Position numbers and translations under genes: made by a program. Below are positions 37,505-46,245 of a stretch of 64,000 nt of DNA, in pieces. The notes beneath the pieces were generated by a model. It saw only the letters and a program-made list of their open reading frames with translations, did not search any database and was not told the origin of the DNA. Position 1 is the stretch's first letter. Every line of letters starts with the position of its first letter. Origin of the DNA: Rhodoferax sp. (lineage in GTDB: Bacteria > Pseudomonadota > Gammaproteobacteria > Burkholderiales > Burkholderiaceae_C); the NCBI RefSeq assembly GCF_010365055.1, contig NZ_JAAFHA010000003.1, positions 1 to 64,000 of the forward strand, in the 5' to 3' direction.

Positions 37505-38187
37505 TGCCCGGCCTTTGCCTTGAGTGTTTGCAGCATCGCAGCAGCTGCGGCTTGTTCGCCAGCACGACGGGAACCGCCGATGCCACGTTCTGAAAAATTA
37601 AGTTCAACAATTTCGCATTCGACGTCAAACGTCTGCTTGTGCGCCGCCCCCAGGGTGGCCACCACCCGGTACAGCGGCAGGTTCATCTTGCGCCCTTGCA
37701 GCCATTCCTGCAGTTCCGTCTTGGGGTCTTTGCCGATGGCGTCCATGTCGGATTTGATGTCGACCGCCTGGAACAAACGCCGCACCAGGGCTTGCGCCAC
37801 GGTAAATCCGGCATCCAGATAAACCGCACCGATGACGGCCTCCAGCGCATCGGCCAGGATGGAGGGGCGCTTGTGTCCGCCCGAGCGTGCCTCGCCTTCG
37901 CCCAGGCGAATGACCTGCGGCAAGCCCAAGCCCTCGGCCAGATGGTGCAGCGTGTCTTGCTTGACCAGATTGGCACGCACGCGCGACAAATCGCCCTCGG
38001 GCAGCGTGCTCAGGCGCTCGTACAGCAGGTCAGCGACGGCCAGGCCAAGCACCGAGTCGCCCAAAAATTCCAGCCGTTCATTGTGATCAATCGAAAAACT
38101 GCGATGCGTGAGCGCGCGCGTCAACAGACCCCGGTCGGAAAACTCATGCTGCAAACGAGCTTGCAGCGCCGTCAAACCACTATTCAA
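37501..38187 (-). CDS. rnc: Ribonuclease III
   Basis: 228 residues. Cleaves double-stranded RNA, including rRNA precursors. The RNase III signature [13 protein letters not shown] lies at residues 38-50. The second catalytic acidic site is [17 protein letters not shown]-terminal dsRNA-binding domain (about 155-225) has [17 protein letters not shown] and [18 protein letters not shown]. It lies in the lepA-lepB-rnc-era run. Confidence 0.95.
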   Translation of the reverse strand: MNSGLTALQARLQHEFSDRGLLTRALTHRSFSIDHNERLEFLGDSVLGLAVADLLYERLSTLPEGDLSRVRANLVKQDTLHHLAEGLGLPQVIRLGEGEARSGGHKRPSILADALEAVIGAVYLDAGFTVAQALVRRLFQAVDIKSDMDAIGKDPKTELQEWLQGRKMNLPLYRVVATLGAAHKQTFDVECEIVELNFSERGIGGSRRAGEQAAAAAMLQTLKAKAGQ

Positions 38188-38211
38188 ACCGATACCTCTG
38201 CGCTCGTCGCA

Positions 38212-38562
38212 TCAACGGGAACGCCCGGCGTATTTGAGCGTCAGGTAGCCCGGGCCGGCCAGATGAATCTCGCGCTGGTAGGCAAAACTGACGATGATTT
38301 TGTCGTTCTCTTTGGTGACTTCCAGGTCTTTGCCAGCCACAGAGGTGATGTTGTCGACCGCCGCCGCCTTGTCAAAAATGCTGCGCACTTCGGCCACCGA
38401 ATTGCCTTCGCTGGCCTTGTTCACCGCTTTGATAACGGTCTGGTATTCAATCGCCGTGGGCACAATTTGGGCGGCAATGACGCCAGCCACAGCCAGCAGA
38501 CCACCGACAAACAAGAGCCCCAAAAAAGACAGGCCGCGCTGCTTGGATTTGAACTGAACCAT
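38212..38562 (-). CDS. DUF4845 family membrane protein
   Basis: 116 residues from ATG 38562, with GGGAGG at ideal spacing. QRGLSFLGLLFVGGLLAVAG forms one N-terminal transmembrane helix, preceded by a basic stretch and resembling a pseudopilin-like start. The rest is periplasmic and ends AGPGYLTLKYAGRSR. Proteins of this family regularly lie between lepB and rnc in beta- and gamma-proteobacteria; function is unknown. Confidence 0.82.
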   Translation of the reverse strand: MVQFKSKQRGLSFLGLLFVGGLLAVAGVIAAQIVPTAIEYQTVIKAVNKASEGNSVAEVRSIFDKAAAVDNITSVAGKDLEVTKENDKIIVSFAYQREIHLAGPGYLTLKYAGRSR

Positions 38563-38577
38563 GCTGCATCCTCCCAA

Positions 38578-39543
38578 TCAGTTGAACGAACCGATGCGCT
38601 TCAAGCTGCTGAAGTTCATCCAGACAAAAAATGCTTTGCCGACAATGTTTTTGTCTGGCACAAAGCCCCAATAACGCGAGTCCAGCGAGTTGTCGCGGTT
38701 GTCGCCCATCATGAAGTAGTGCCCGGCCGGCACTTTGCACACGACGCCCTCGACACTGTAGCGACAGTTTTGTTTGAACTCAAAGTCATCCGCGCCCGGA
38801 ATAAAGGCGGGTCGGGCATCGTCATTGAGCAAGCGGTGCTTGTGCTCGCCCAGGGTCTCCTCGAACTGCTTGAAGTAGCGCATGGCGTCTTCGTCGAAGA
38901 ATTCGGGCACGGCAGTGGTTTCAATCACCTGCCCGTTGATGGTGAGGCGCTTGTTCAGATAGGCCACCTCGTCGCCGGGGAGACCGACGACGCGCTTGAT
39001 GTAATCGAGGCTTGGTTTGGGTGGATAGCGGAACACCATGACATCGCCACGCTGCGGTGGCGTGCCCTCGGTGATCTTGGTATTGATCACCGGCAGGCGC
39101 ACACCGTAGTGGAACTTGTTGACCAGAATCAGGTCGCCAACCATCAGGGTCGGAATCATGGAACCCGACGGAATCTTGAAGGGCTCGAACAGGAAGGAGC
39201 GCAAGAAGAAAACGGCGATGATCACAGGGAACAGGCCTGCCGTCCAATCCAGCCACCAAGGCTGCGCCAGCAGGCGAACCCGGGCCTCGGTGACATCCAG
39301 GTCGACCTGGCTGATGCCTTGTTTGGCCAGGGCTTCGCGGCGCTTGATGGCGTCGGCCTCCAGCAAGGCGACCGCCTTCTGCCGCTGCGGCAGGAAATAA
39401 AAGCGCTCGGCCAGCCAGTAGATACCGGTCACCACAGTGGCCATGAACAACAACAAGGCAAAGTTTCCCTCCAACATGCCAAAGTACCAGGCACCGGCGT
39501 AGCCGACAAAGGCCGCCAGAATGAACGCGGTAAGAACTTGCAT
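38578..39543 (-). CDS. lepB: Signal peptidase I
   Basis: 321 residues. It cleaves signal peptides at the periplasmic face of the inner membrane. Two N-terminal transmembrane segments (about 3-20 and 28-45) and a third near 103-118 are visible. Catalytic Ser128 is in IPSGSMIPTLMVGD and Lys183 is in LDYIKRVVGLPGDEV. MMGDNRDNSLDSRYWGFVP is the late box E motif. Its start overlaps the lepA stop by one base (TAATG). Confidence 0.95.
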   Translation of the reverse strand: MQVLTAFILAAFVGYAGAWYFGMLEGNFALLLFMATVVTGIYWLAERFYFLPQRQKAVALLEADAIKRREALAKQGISQVDLDVTEARVRLLAQPWWLDWTAGLFPVIIAVFFLRSFLFEPFKIPSGSMIPTLMVGDLILVNKFHYGVRLPVINTKITEGTPPQRGDVMVFRYPPKPSLDYIKRVVGLPGDEVAYLNKRLTINGQVIETTAVPEFFDEDAMRYFKQFEETLGEHKHRLLNDDARPAFIPGADDFEFKQNCRYSVEGVVCKVPAGHYFMMGDNRDNSLDSRYWGFVPDKNIVGKAFFVWMNFSSLKRIGSFN

Positions 39544-41354
39544 TAAGAGTCCACCTGCAAAATAGCCAAAAATGCCTCTTGCGGCACGGACACTGAACCA
39601 ATCTGTTTCATGCGTTTCTTACCTTCTTTTTGTTTGTCTAGGAGCTTGTGCTTGCGCGAAATGTCGCCGCCATAGCACTTGGCGATCACGTTCTTGCGCA
39701 TGGCGCGAATTGTCTCACGCGCTATCACGTTGGAGCCAATGGCGGCCTGGATCGCCACGTCGTACATTTGGCGCGAGATGATCTCGCGCATTTTGGCCAC
39801 CACGGCACGGCCCCGGTACTGCGACTGGGAGCGGTGCACGATGATGGACAGCGCATCGACCTTGTCGCCGTTGAGCAAAATATCGACCTTCACCACGTCA
39901 GCGGCGCGGTATTCCTTGAACTCGTAATCCATCGACGCATAGCCGCGCGATACGCTCTTGAGCTTGTCAAAGAAGTCCATCACGATCTCGGCCAGCGGCA
40001 TCTCATAGGTGAGCATCACCTGGCGGCCATGGTAGGCCATGTTCATCTGCACACCGCGCTTCTGGTTGGCCAGCGTCATCACCGCACCGACGTAATCCTG
40101 CGGCATGTACAAGTGCACTGTGACGATGGGCTCGCGCACTTCGTCCAGCCGGCCCTGGTCGGGCATCTTGGCCGGGTTCTCGACCATCTTGATGCTGCCA
40201 TCGGCCTGCACCACCTGGTATTCCACGCTCGGCGCCGTGGTGATCAGGTCCTGATCAAACTCGCGCTCCAGCCGCTCCTGCACGATCTCCATGTGCAGCA
40301 GTCCCAAGAAGCCGCAGCGAAAGCCAAAACCCAATGCCTGTGACACTTCAGGCTGATAGCGCAGCGACGAGTCGTTGAGTTTGAGCTTCTCAAGACTGTC
40401 GCGCAGCCCCTCATACTCGCTCGCCTCGGTCGGATAAAGGCCGGCAAACACCTGCGGCTGGATTTCCTTGAAACCCGGCAAGGGCTCGGTGGCGGTAAAG
40501 GCAGCACCGCCAGTACCGGTTTTGATCAGGGTGATGGTGTCACCCACTTTGGCGGCCTGCAGCTCGCGAATGCCGGCAATGATGTAACCCACCTCACCCG
40601 CCTCCAATGAATCACGTGGCTCATTGGCGGGGGTGAAGACACCCAGGTTGTCGGCGTTGTACATGGTGCCGGTGGCCATCATCTTGATGCGTTCGCCTTT
40701 GGCCAGGCGCCCATCAACCACCCGCACCAGCATCACGACGCCGACATAGGTGTCGAACCAGCTGTCGACAATCATGGCGCGCAGCGGACCCGCCGGGTTG
40801 CCCTTGGGCGGCGGCATGCGAGCCACCACGGCTTCAAGGATTTCTTCAATCCCCATGCCGGTTTTGGCCGAACAGGCAATGGCGTCGGTGGCATCAATGC
40901 CAATCACGTCTTCAATTTCAATCTTGGCGTTGTCAGGATCGGCATTGGGCAAATCCATCTTGTTCAAGACCGGCACCACCTCCACCCCCAAGTCAAGTGC
41001 GGTGTAGCAGTTGGCCACCGTTTGGGCCTCGACCCCTTGGCTGGCATCCACCACCAGCAGCGCCCCTTCGCAGGCCGAGAGCGAACGACTGACTTCATAC
41101 GAGAAGTCGACGTGCCCCGGGGTGTCAATCAAATTGAGGTTGTAAATCTGACCGTTCTGCGCCTTGTATTTGAGCGACGCCGTCTGCGCCTTGATGGTTA
41201 TCCCACGCTCTTTCTCAATGTCCATCGAGTCCAGCACCTGCGCCTCCATCTGCCGCTCTTGCAGACCGCCGCAGCGTTGAATCAAACGATCCGCCAGGGT
41301 GGATTTGCCGTGGTCAATGTGCGCAATGATTGAAAAGTTTCTGATGTGATTCAT
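39543..41354 (-). CDS. lepA: Elongation factor 4 (LepA)
   Basis: 603 residues from ATG 41354; the preceding in-frame codon is a TTG. A translational GTPase that acts on ribosomes during initiation or back-translocation. G1 is [15 protein letters not shown]2/G3 are [13 protein letters not shown] and [16 protein letters not shown], and G4 is [12 protein letters not shown]-like domains III and V follow, and the LepA-specific C-terminal domain ends [20 protein letters not shown]. lepA-lepB adjacency is standard. Confidence 0.96.
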   Translation of the reverse strand: MNHIRNFSIIAHIDHGKSTLADRLIQRCGGLQERQMEAQVLDSMDIEKERGITIKAQTASLKYKAQNGQIYNLNLIDTPGHVDFSYEVSRSLSACEGALLVVDASQGVEAQTVANCYTALDLGVEVVPVLNKMDLPNADPDNAKIEIEDVIGIDATDAIACSAKTGMGIEEILEAVVARMPPPKGNPAGPLRAMIVDSWFDTYVGVVMLVRVVDGRLAKGERIKMMATGTMYNADNLGVFTPANEPRDSLEAGEVGYIIAGIRELQAAKVGDTITLIKTGTGGAAFTATEPLPGFKEIQPQVFAGLYPTEASEYEGLRDSLEKLKLNDSSLRYQPEVSQALGFGFRCGFLGLLHMEIVQERLEREFDQDLITTAPSVEYQVVQADGSIKMVENPAKMPDQGRLDEVREPIVTVHLYMPQDYVGAVMTLANQKRGVQMNMAYHGRQVMLTYEMPLAEIVMDFFDKLKSVSRGYASMDYEFKEYRAADVVKVDILLNGDKVDALSIIVHRSQSQYRGRAVVAKMREIISRQMYDVAIQAAIGSNVIARETIRAMRKNVIAKCYGGDISRKHKLLDKQKEGKKRMKQIGSVSVPQEAFLAILQVDS

Positions 41355-41398
41355 CAAGGGGGAGCTTCAAGTGATTGGTAAAAACAATGACGACCAAG

Positions 41399-41429
41399 AA
41401 AAAAGGGCACGTCAAATATTGACGCGCCC
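41399..41429 (-). terminator. Hairpin with U-tract on the minus strand, just upstream of lepA
   Basis: An 11-bp stem with one G-U pair (41405-41415 / 41419-41429) and a 3-base loop; on the minus strand it is followed by TTTTTT. It lies about 45 bases before the lepA start. It may be a second degP terminator or an attenuator in the lepA leader. Confidence 0.75.
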
Positions 41430-41751
41430 TGAACCAACAATCATTGGCAACTGCGATAGCTGGAACTTCATTGTAGGCAAAAAGCCTGAAATGGACAGCC
41501 CAAAAACAGTCACACTGGGGCGTTGCAGAGCAGCAACAAAAAATTATACACAGCTTATCAACATGGTTGATGGATCGGCCTCTGGACAACTTGTGGGCGA
41601 ACTGTGGACCATTTGTTGGTCCATCTTCATTTTCCCGCATCGTGGAGTTTGACCATCTTCATATGCCTTCAACGGTCGATTGGGACCACCCATTCTAACC
41701 AAAACACGAAGAGCGAGAATCACAAGTTAGTGAACGCACACTTGCATTCAA
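41430..41751. other. Non-coding spacer between lepA and degP
   Basis: No convincing gene is seen. It contains TTATACACA, one mismatch from a DnaA-box consensus, at about 41546-41554, and a small inverted repeat TGGACCA..TTGGTCCA near 41605-41625. It is bounded on both sides by minus-strand terminators, so a promoter for lepA-lepB-rnc-era must lie here or just downstream. Confidence 0.4.
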
Positions 41752-41784
41752 GAAAAAGATGGGCAAAAAAATAACAAGCCCATC
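41752..41784 (-). terminator. Rho-independent terminator of the rpoE-rse-degP unit
   Basis: Perfect 7-bp stem GATGGGC/GCCCATC (41758-41764, 41778-41784) with a T-rich run on the minus strand, 32 bases after the degP stop. Confidence 0.85.
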
Positions 41785-41815
41785 TGCACTCTGGGGTCTT
41801 ACAGAGCCTACTTGG

Positions 41816-43297
41816 TCAGCGAATCGGTCGAATCACCGCATATTGAGCCCATTCACCGCGCCGTAGCAGGACGCTAACTGCTTTGCTCTTGTCAAGTTTT
41901 GCCAGCGCGTTCTCAAACTCCTTGATATTGGTGACCGCCACATTGGCGACGGCAACAATCACGTCGTCTTCCCGGATGCCAGCACGGGCCGCTGCATCGG
42001 TCGCCGCTTCGACCCGCACCCCGCCTTTGATCTTGAGTTCTTTCTTTTGCGCATCCGTCAACTCGCTTACCGCCAGTCCAAGCGCCTGCCCGGCACTGGA
42101 TGCGTTGGGCTTTTCGAGCTTGTCAGGCGCCTTGGCAGCGACCTTGTCTGCTTCAAGCTCGGCAATGGTGACCGTCAACTCTTTTTGGCTGCCACGGCGA
42201 AACACGGTCAAGCTGCTGCGGGTGCCCGGTTTGGTGCTCCCAACCATGCGCGGCAAGTCGCTTGATTTTTCGACCGCTTTGCCTTCAAACTTCAAAATGA
42301 TGTCTCCCGCTTCCACGCCAGCTTTCTCGGCAGGCGAGCCGGGCTCTACACCGCGGACCAGCGCACCCTGGGGCTTGCCCAAACCAATGGACTCCGCCAC
42401 CTCTTTCGTCACCTGGTCAATCTGCACACCGATGCGTCCGCGCGAGACGCGGCCCGACACGCGCAACTGCTCGCTGACGCGAAACGCTTCGTCCATCGGA
42501 ATGGCGAACGAGATGCCCATGGAGCCACCCGAGCGCGAATAGATCTGGCTGTTGACGCCCACCACTTCGCCGCGCATGTTGATCAAGGGGCCGCCCGAAT
42601 TGCCAGGATTGATGGCCACATCGGTCTGAATGAAGGGCAAATAGTCGCCCGTGTCGCGCTGCTTGGCGCTCACTATGCCGGCCGTGACCGTGTTGTCCAA
42701 GCCAAATGGCGACCCGATCGCCATTACCCATTCGCCCACCTTGAGCCGACTCACATCGCCCACCTTGACAGCCGGCAAGCCGGTCGCGTCGATCTTGACC
42801 ACCGCAATATCACTGCGCTTGTCGGCCCCAATGATTTTGGCCTTGAACTCGCGTTTGTCCGTCAGCGTCACCAGCACCTCGTCAGCGCCGTCGACGACAT
42901 GGGCATTGGTCATGATGAGACCGTCCGCCGACAGGATGAAGCCGGAGCCAACACCGCGCGGCTGGGCGTCGTCGGGTATCGGCGGATGGTTCTTGGGCGG
43001 CGTCCGGTGCGGACTATTGGGGACATTGGGCATGTTCGGAATCGGCAGCCCAAAGCGACGGAAAAACTCCAGCATTTGCTCGTCGACAGCGCCACCGGCA
43101 GAAGGCGCCGTCTTTTCAAGCGTGCGAATGTTCACCACCGATGGCCCCACTTGCTCCACCAGGTCAGTAAAGTCCGGCAAGGTGCGCACCTGGGCCACCG
43201 CCTGCGACACCGGCACCAGAGCGACCGATGCCGTCACGGCAAGAGCAGCGGCGAGAACGTAAGAATTCAGTTTCTTCAAATCGACAGGAATCATCAT
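41816..43297 (-). CDS. degP: Periplasmic serine protease DegP/MucD (HtrA family)
   Basis: 493 residues from ATG 43297, which has AAAGAAAGG upstream; the frame is open to 43474 but that part overlaps rseB. An N-terminal signal segment ends near SQAVAQ. The trypsin-like domain has catalytic His133 (TNAHVV), Asp163 (RSDIAVVKI) and Ser234 (NPGNSGGPL). Two PDZ domains follow (about 285-375 and 400-490). It degrades or refolds damaged envelope proteins. It lies downstream of rpoE-rseA-rseB and is a typical sigma-E target. Confidence 0.95.
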   Translation of the reverse strand: MMIPVDLKKLNSYVLAAALAVTASVALVPVSQAVAQVRTLPDFTDLVEQVGPSVVNIRTLEKTAPSAGGAVDEQMLEFFRRFGLPIPNMPNVPNSPHRTPPKNHPPIPDDAQPRGVGSGFILSADGLIMTNAHVVDGADEVLVTLTDKREFKAKIIGADKRSDIAVVKIDATGLPAVKVGDVSRLKVGEWVMAIGSPFGLDNTVTAGIVSAKQRDTGDYLPFIQTDVAINPGNSGGPLINMRGEVVGVNSQIYSRSGGSMGISFAIPMDEAFRVSEQLRVSGRVSRGRIGVQIDQVTKEVAESIGLGKPQGALVRGVEPGSPAEKAGVEAGDIILKFEGKAVEKSSDLPRMVGSTKPGTRSSLTVFRRGSQKELTVTIAELEADKVAAKAPDKLEKPNASSAGQALGLAVSELTDAQKKELKIKGGVRVEAATDAAARAGIREDDVIVAVANVAVTNIKEFENALAKLDKSKAVSVLLRRGEWAQYAVIRPIR

Positions 43298-43357
43298 CGA
43301 CCTTTCTTTAATAAACAAATAATTGACCAGTGGAAAACCGGGCTTGAGTGCGCTTGG

Positions 43358-43370
43358 GGTCTGTCCCGCA
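43358..43370 (-). repeat. Second copy of the 13-mer found at the trpF end
   Basis: Minus strand TGCGGGACAGACC, identical to 18793-18805. It lies between the degP start and the rseB stop. Only one arm is present here. Confidence 0.4.
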
Positions 43371-43388
43371 TAGCCCCCAGATAGGGTT

Positions 43389-44402
43389 TCATTTTTGTCG
43401 CTCAAGCCCCTGCGCAAAAGCCGCCAGCGTTTCGGTCGGCACTTCGCCCACCGCTGTGAGCCACCAGTCCCCAAATCGCCGCGTCAGGGTGTGCGTGGCG
43501 CCCATGGCCAGGCTCTTTGGCTGACCGTGTCGCCCGGCCACAAAAGGTTCGATAAAAAGCGAAACAGATGCGAGCCCGTCCGAAAAAATCCATTGCAGCG
43601 TAGGCGCTTGCCGAGCTTGAGGCCCCCCCACGGAGCGCTGGTAGCAACTCATTGGGTGGAAGCCGCGCACCCCTTGCCTCAAAACCCAGCCCTCGGCTTC
43701 GGCTGTGGTTTTACGCATTTCAGGCTTCTCGAGCGTGTAGCCTTCGGTGTGGCCCATCATCTGCTCAAGATTGGCCATGCTGATGGGCGCATCAAATTTC
43801 AAATCGGAGAAAGCCGCCTGCTCCAGCACCTGCCCCTGCCCGTCCAGGGTTTGCAGCTTGACCGTCAATCCGGTGTCCTTCTCGATCCAGACCCGGTAGC
43901 CAAAACGCAAAGTATCAGTCGGCCGCAGCTCGACCACATCGGCTTCAAAGCCGGCCACCCGCTCGCTGCCCATCTCACGAACACGGTAATGCTGCGCAAT
44001 GGAGGCGCTGTTTGACTTCAGCAACTGCGGAAACAGTCCCAATGACTCGCGCCTTTCTGCCAGCACCACCCGGCTCTCTGGCAGAAACGTCAGCACTTGG
44101 TCGTTGCGGCGAAAAGTGGAGCGCGGCGCGCCGGTCAGTGACTCGACGCGCTCCATCTGCTGCGTGCCGTCGCAGACATGCCAAATGCGGGCACTTGACA
44201 AGCGCCCGCCGCCCGCAACCACGAATGTGCCCACATAAGCGCGCTGACGCGACGCATCGTGCATGCGCTGCAACCAGTCGCCCACGCTACGCTCAGCCAC
44301 CGGACGGCCAACGACTTCAGGCGCCGTAGCAGTACGCGTGGTCTGGGCCATTGCTGTGGCGCTCAGCGCCACGAGCAGGAGGCCAGCGAGGCGACGAGTC
44401 AA
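43389..44402 (-). CDS. rseB: Sigma-E regulator RseB/MucB
   Basis: 337 residues. A periplasmic protein that binds RseA and shields it from proteolysis while sensing lipopolysaccharide or lipid signals. The signal peptide MTRRLAGLLLVALSATAMAQ precedes the lipoprotein-like N-terminal domain (WLQRMHDASRQRAYVGTFV) and the smaller C-terminal domain (WIFSDGLASVSLFIEPF, GATHTLTRRFGDWWLTAVGE). It overlaps rseA by four bases. Confidence 0.92.
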   Translation of the reverse strand: MTRRLAGLLLVALSATAMAQTTRTATAPEVVGRPVAERSVGDWLQRMHDASRQRAYVGTFVVAGGGRLSSARIWHVCDGTQQMERVESLTGAPRSTFRRNDQVLTFLPESRVVLAERRESLGLFPQLLKSNSASIAQHYRVREMGSERVAGFEADVVELRPTDTLRFGYRVWIEKDTGLTVKLQTLDGQGQVLEQAAFSDLKFDAPISMANLEQMMGHTEGYTLEKPEMRKTTAEAEGWVLRQGVRGFHPMSCYQRSVGGPQARQAPTLQWIFSDGLASVSLFIEPFVAGRHGQPKSLAMGATHTLTRRFGDWWLTAVGEVPTETLAAFAQGLERQK

Positions 44403-45043
44403 GGGGCGACTCCCTCGAACGTGGCGTTGCGCAGAAACCCGGCCGGCCCCTGCAGCGCCGATGTGCCGCCAAATTGTTTGTGTGCCGCCAGGAGTGCATC
44501 AAGTTGCGGGTCGCGGATCATGCGCTGCCGATCGACACCGGTGCCACCTTGCGCTGACCCGGCTTCGGGCTGGGTTGCCTGAACGGGCACCTGCGCGAGT
44601 CGCGGCGCTGCGCTCAGAGCGCCCCCGCCGCTGGCCATCTGCCAGCCAATCACCGCCAGCGTCGACAACGATGCGAAACCGGCCAGCATCTTCCAGCCAA
44701 AGCGACTGTCGTTGGCGCTCGAGTATTTTGCATCATTTTGCCTGCCAACCCCCGTAGAATATTGTTCATCAGCTACTAAAACAGTAGCTTTTACATCGCG
44801 CAATGGCGCCGACTCCTGCTGCAAACGCAATTTCAAGCCCCGCAGAAAATCGGCGTCGCGCGCACTCACCACCGGCTCACTGGCGCGCAACACATCACCC
44901 ACCAGATGATAGGTGTGCCAAGTGAGTCGCGCCTCTTCGGTCTGATTGATCCATTCGACCGTGTGGGCGAATTCCTCACCGCGCAACTGCCCGTCGGCCA
45001 GCGCCGATACCAGTTCACGATTGTTCGCAGCTTCTTGCATCAT
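44399..45043 (-). CDS. rseA: Anti-sigma-E factor RseA/MucA
   Basis: 214 residues from ATG 45043. A cytoplasmic sigma-binding domain (NNRELVSALADGQLRGEEF, TWHTYHLVGDVLR) is followed by a linker. One transmembrane helix (about 118-135, WKMLAGFASLSTLAVIGW) and a periplasmic tail ending in an RseB-binding-like region follow. Residues about 86-104 of the linker (ATVLVADEQYSTGVGRQND) are encoded by a dispersed element, placing it between the sigma-binding domain and the membrane helix. Regulated proteolysis of RseA would release RpoE. Confidence 0.92.
   Translation of the reverse strand: MMQEAANNRELVSALADGQLRGEEFAHTVEWINQTEEARLTWHTYHLVGDVLRASEPVVSARDADFLRGLKLRLQQESAPLRDVKATVLVADEQYSTGVGRQNDAKYSSANDSRFGWKMLAGFASLSTLAVIGWQMASGGGALSAAPRLAQVPVQATQPEAGSAQGGTGVDRQRMIRDPQLDALLAAHKQFGGTSALQGPAGFLRNATFEGVAP
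44733..44788 (-). repeat. 56-bp dispersed palindromic element, copy 9 (inside rseA)
   Basis: Minus strand: GCTACTGTTTTAGTAGCTG, 20 bases, ACGGGGGTTGGCAGGCAAAATGA. It is read in the same strand and frame as the copy in era. Confidence 0.82.
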
Positions 45044-45075
45044 CAATTCCCGTTTTTCCCATCTCTACCGGTGGC

Positions 45076-45723
45076 TTACCAGCGCTTGCCGGTCTGTCTT
45101 TCCAGCATGGGTTTCACAATATTGGATATCGCTTCGCGCGCGCGGAAAATTCGAGAGCGAACGGTGCCAACCGGACAAGCCATTACTTCCGAAATTTCCT
45201 CATAGCTCAAGCCTTCAATTTCCCGCAAAGTCAGCGCTTGCCGCAAGTCCTCGGGTAAATCCGCGAGAGCAGCATCGACCGCAATGGCAATTTCTTTGGC
45301 GGCCAGCACCGACTCCGGCGTTTCGTTGCTGGTTGGTTCATTTCCGGCCCAAGAAGTTTCATCACCCTCGTCATCTGATTTAAAAGCGTTCTCCGACACC
45401 GTCGGGTCGCGCTTGAGTTCCATCAAGAATTTCTTGGCGGTGTTGACCGCAATGCGGTACAGCCAGGTGTAAAACTGGGCGTCGCCGCGAAACTGGTGCA
45501 AGGCTTGGTAGGCCCGAATGAAAGTCTCCTGGGCAATGTCTTCCACCAGATCCACGTCACGCACCATGCGGCCAATCAGGCGCTGAATCCGGCGCTGGTA
45601 CTTGATGACGAGCAGCTCGTAGGCGCTCTGATCACCCGCGACGGCGCGCTCCACCAGCATCAAGTCACTGTCAGTGGCCCTGATCTGCGCTGGCACAGGA
45701 GGATTGGTTGAGTCCGCGCTCAC
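45076..45723 (-). CDS. rpoE: RNA polymerase sigma-E factor
   Basis: 215 residues from a GTG start six bases after the previous gene; no nearer ATG gives a full sigma-2 domain. An ECF sigma factor. Region 2 has DLVEDIAQETFIRAYQALHQF and YTWLYRIAVNTAKKFL. Region 4 has LPEDLRQALTLREIEGLSYEEI and CPVGTVRSRIFRARE. An acidic linker between them is longer than average. It controls envelope-stress genes and is inhibited by RseA, encoded 30 bases downstream. Confidence 0.95.
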   Translation of the reverse strand: MSADSTNPPVPAQIRATDSDLMLVERAVAGDQSAYELLVIKYQRRIQRLIGRMVRDVDLVEDIAQETFIRAYQALHQFRGDAQFYTWLYRIAVNTAKKFLMELKRDPTVSENAFKSDDEGDETSWAGNEPTSNETPESVLAAKEIAIAVDAALADLPEDLRQALTLREIEGLSYEEISEVMACPVGTVRSRIFRAREAISNIVKPMLERQTGKRW

Positions 45724-45729
45724 AACACG

Positions 45730-46197
45730 TCATCCATTTGATGGGTAGACACCCACGCTGCCACCTTGAATTTGTCTCGGACCAGCAGGAGAAAAGACAG
45801 CCCGGCGCAAAGCGTTCCAATGCAACACGTCAACCCGACGTTCTGGCCAGAGCCAGCGGCGCCGACCCGTGTCTGGGCGCAAGCTCAACAACAGAACAAA
45901 CTGCCCATCAAGATGAACGGTCAACTGCACCGGGATCGACGCATCAGCGCCAGTCCAGTGCCAGGCTTGCCCATCCCACTGCAAAATGCCCTGGGCGTTG
46001 CGGCGCCAGGCCAGCGCCGCAGCGCCACAGGCGCCCAGCAGAACCCCAGCAAATACCCATTGACGCCACCCGACCGCGTCGACCCGTTGCAGCCAATAGC
46101 CGCCCGTCACGCTGGCGCCCAACCCCAGCCCTAGCACCAGCCAACCCTGGAAACGCGAACGCCCCACCGGATAACTAACCGCTGGGGCGCTGTGCAT
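45730..46197 (-). CDS. Small membrane protein, YgfX/CptA-like (tentative)
   Basis: 155 residues from ATG 46197. Two adjacent transmembrane segments (about 18-37 and 45-62) are followed by a soluble part. Tryptophan-rich motifs ILQWDGQAWHWTG and RRRWLWPERRVDVLHWNALRRAV resemble the pattern of YgfX (CptA), the membrane partner gene of sdhE/ygfY in enterobacteria. The resemblance is by motif only. It lies between fabF and rpoE and ends six bases before rpoE, so it is likely co-transcribed with the sigma factor. Confidence 0.55.
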   Translation of the reverse strand: MHSAPAVSYPVGRSRFQGWLVLGLGLGASVTGGYWLQRVDAVGWRQWVFAGVLLGACGAAALAWRRNAQGILQWDGQAWHWTGADASIPVQLTVHLDGQFVLLLSLRPDTGRRRWLWPERRVDVLHWNALRRAVFSPAGPRQIQGGSVGVYPSNG

Positions 46198-46245
46198 GCT
46201 GGAATCAGTCAAATTGTAAAAATTGGGTGCAGTGACAAGCAAACG

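Noticed and set aside
37639-39546. 635-codon plus-strand frame opposite rnc and lepB
   Set aside because: It spans two well-supported genes on the other strand and has low-complexity His/Gln composition typical of shadow frames.
41540-41560. TTATACACA as part of a replication origin
   Set aside because: A single near-match to a DnaA box without dnaA, dnaN or a box cluster is not an origin.
41314-41640. 108-codon minus-strand frame upstream of lepA
   Set aside because: It overlaps the lepA start and a terminator hairpin, is Cys-rich and has no ribosome-binding site.
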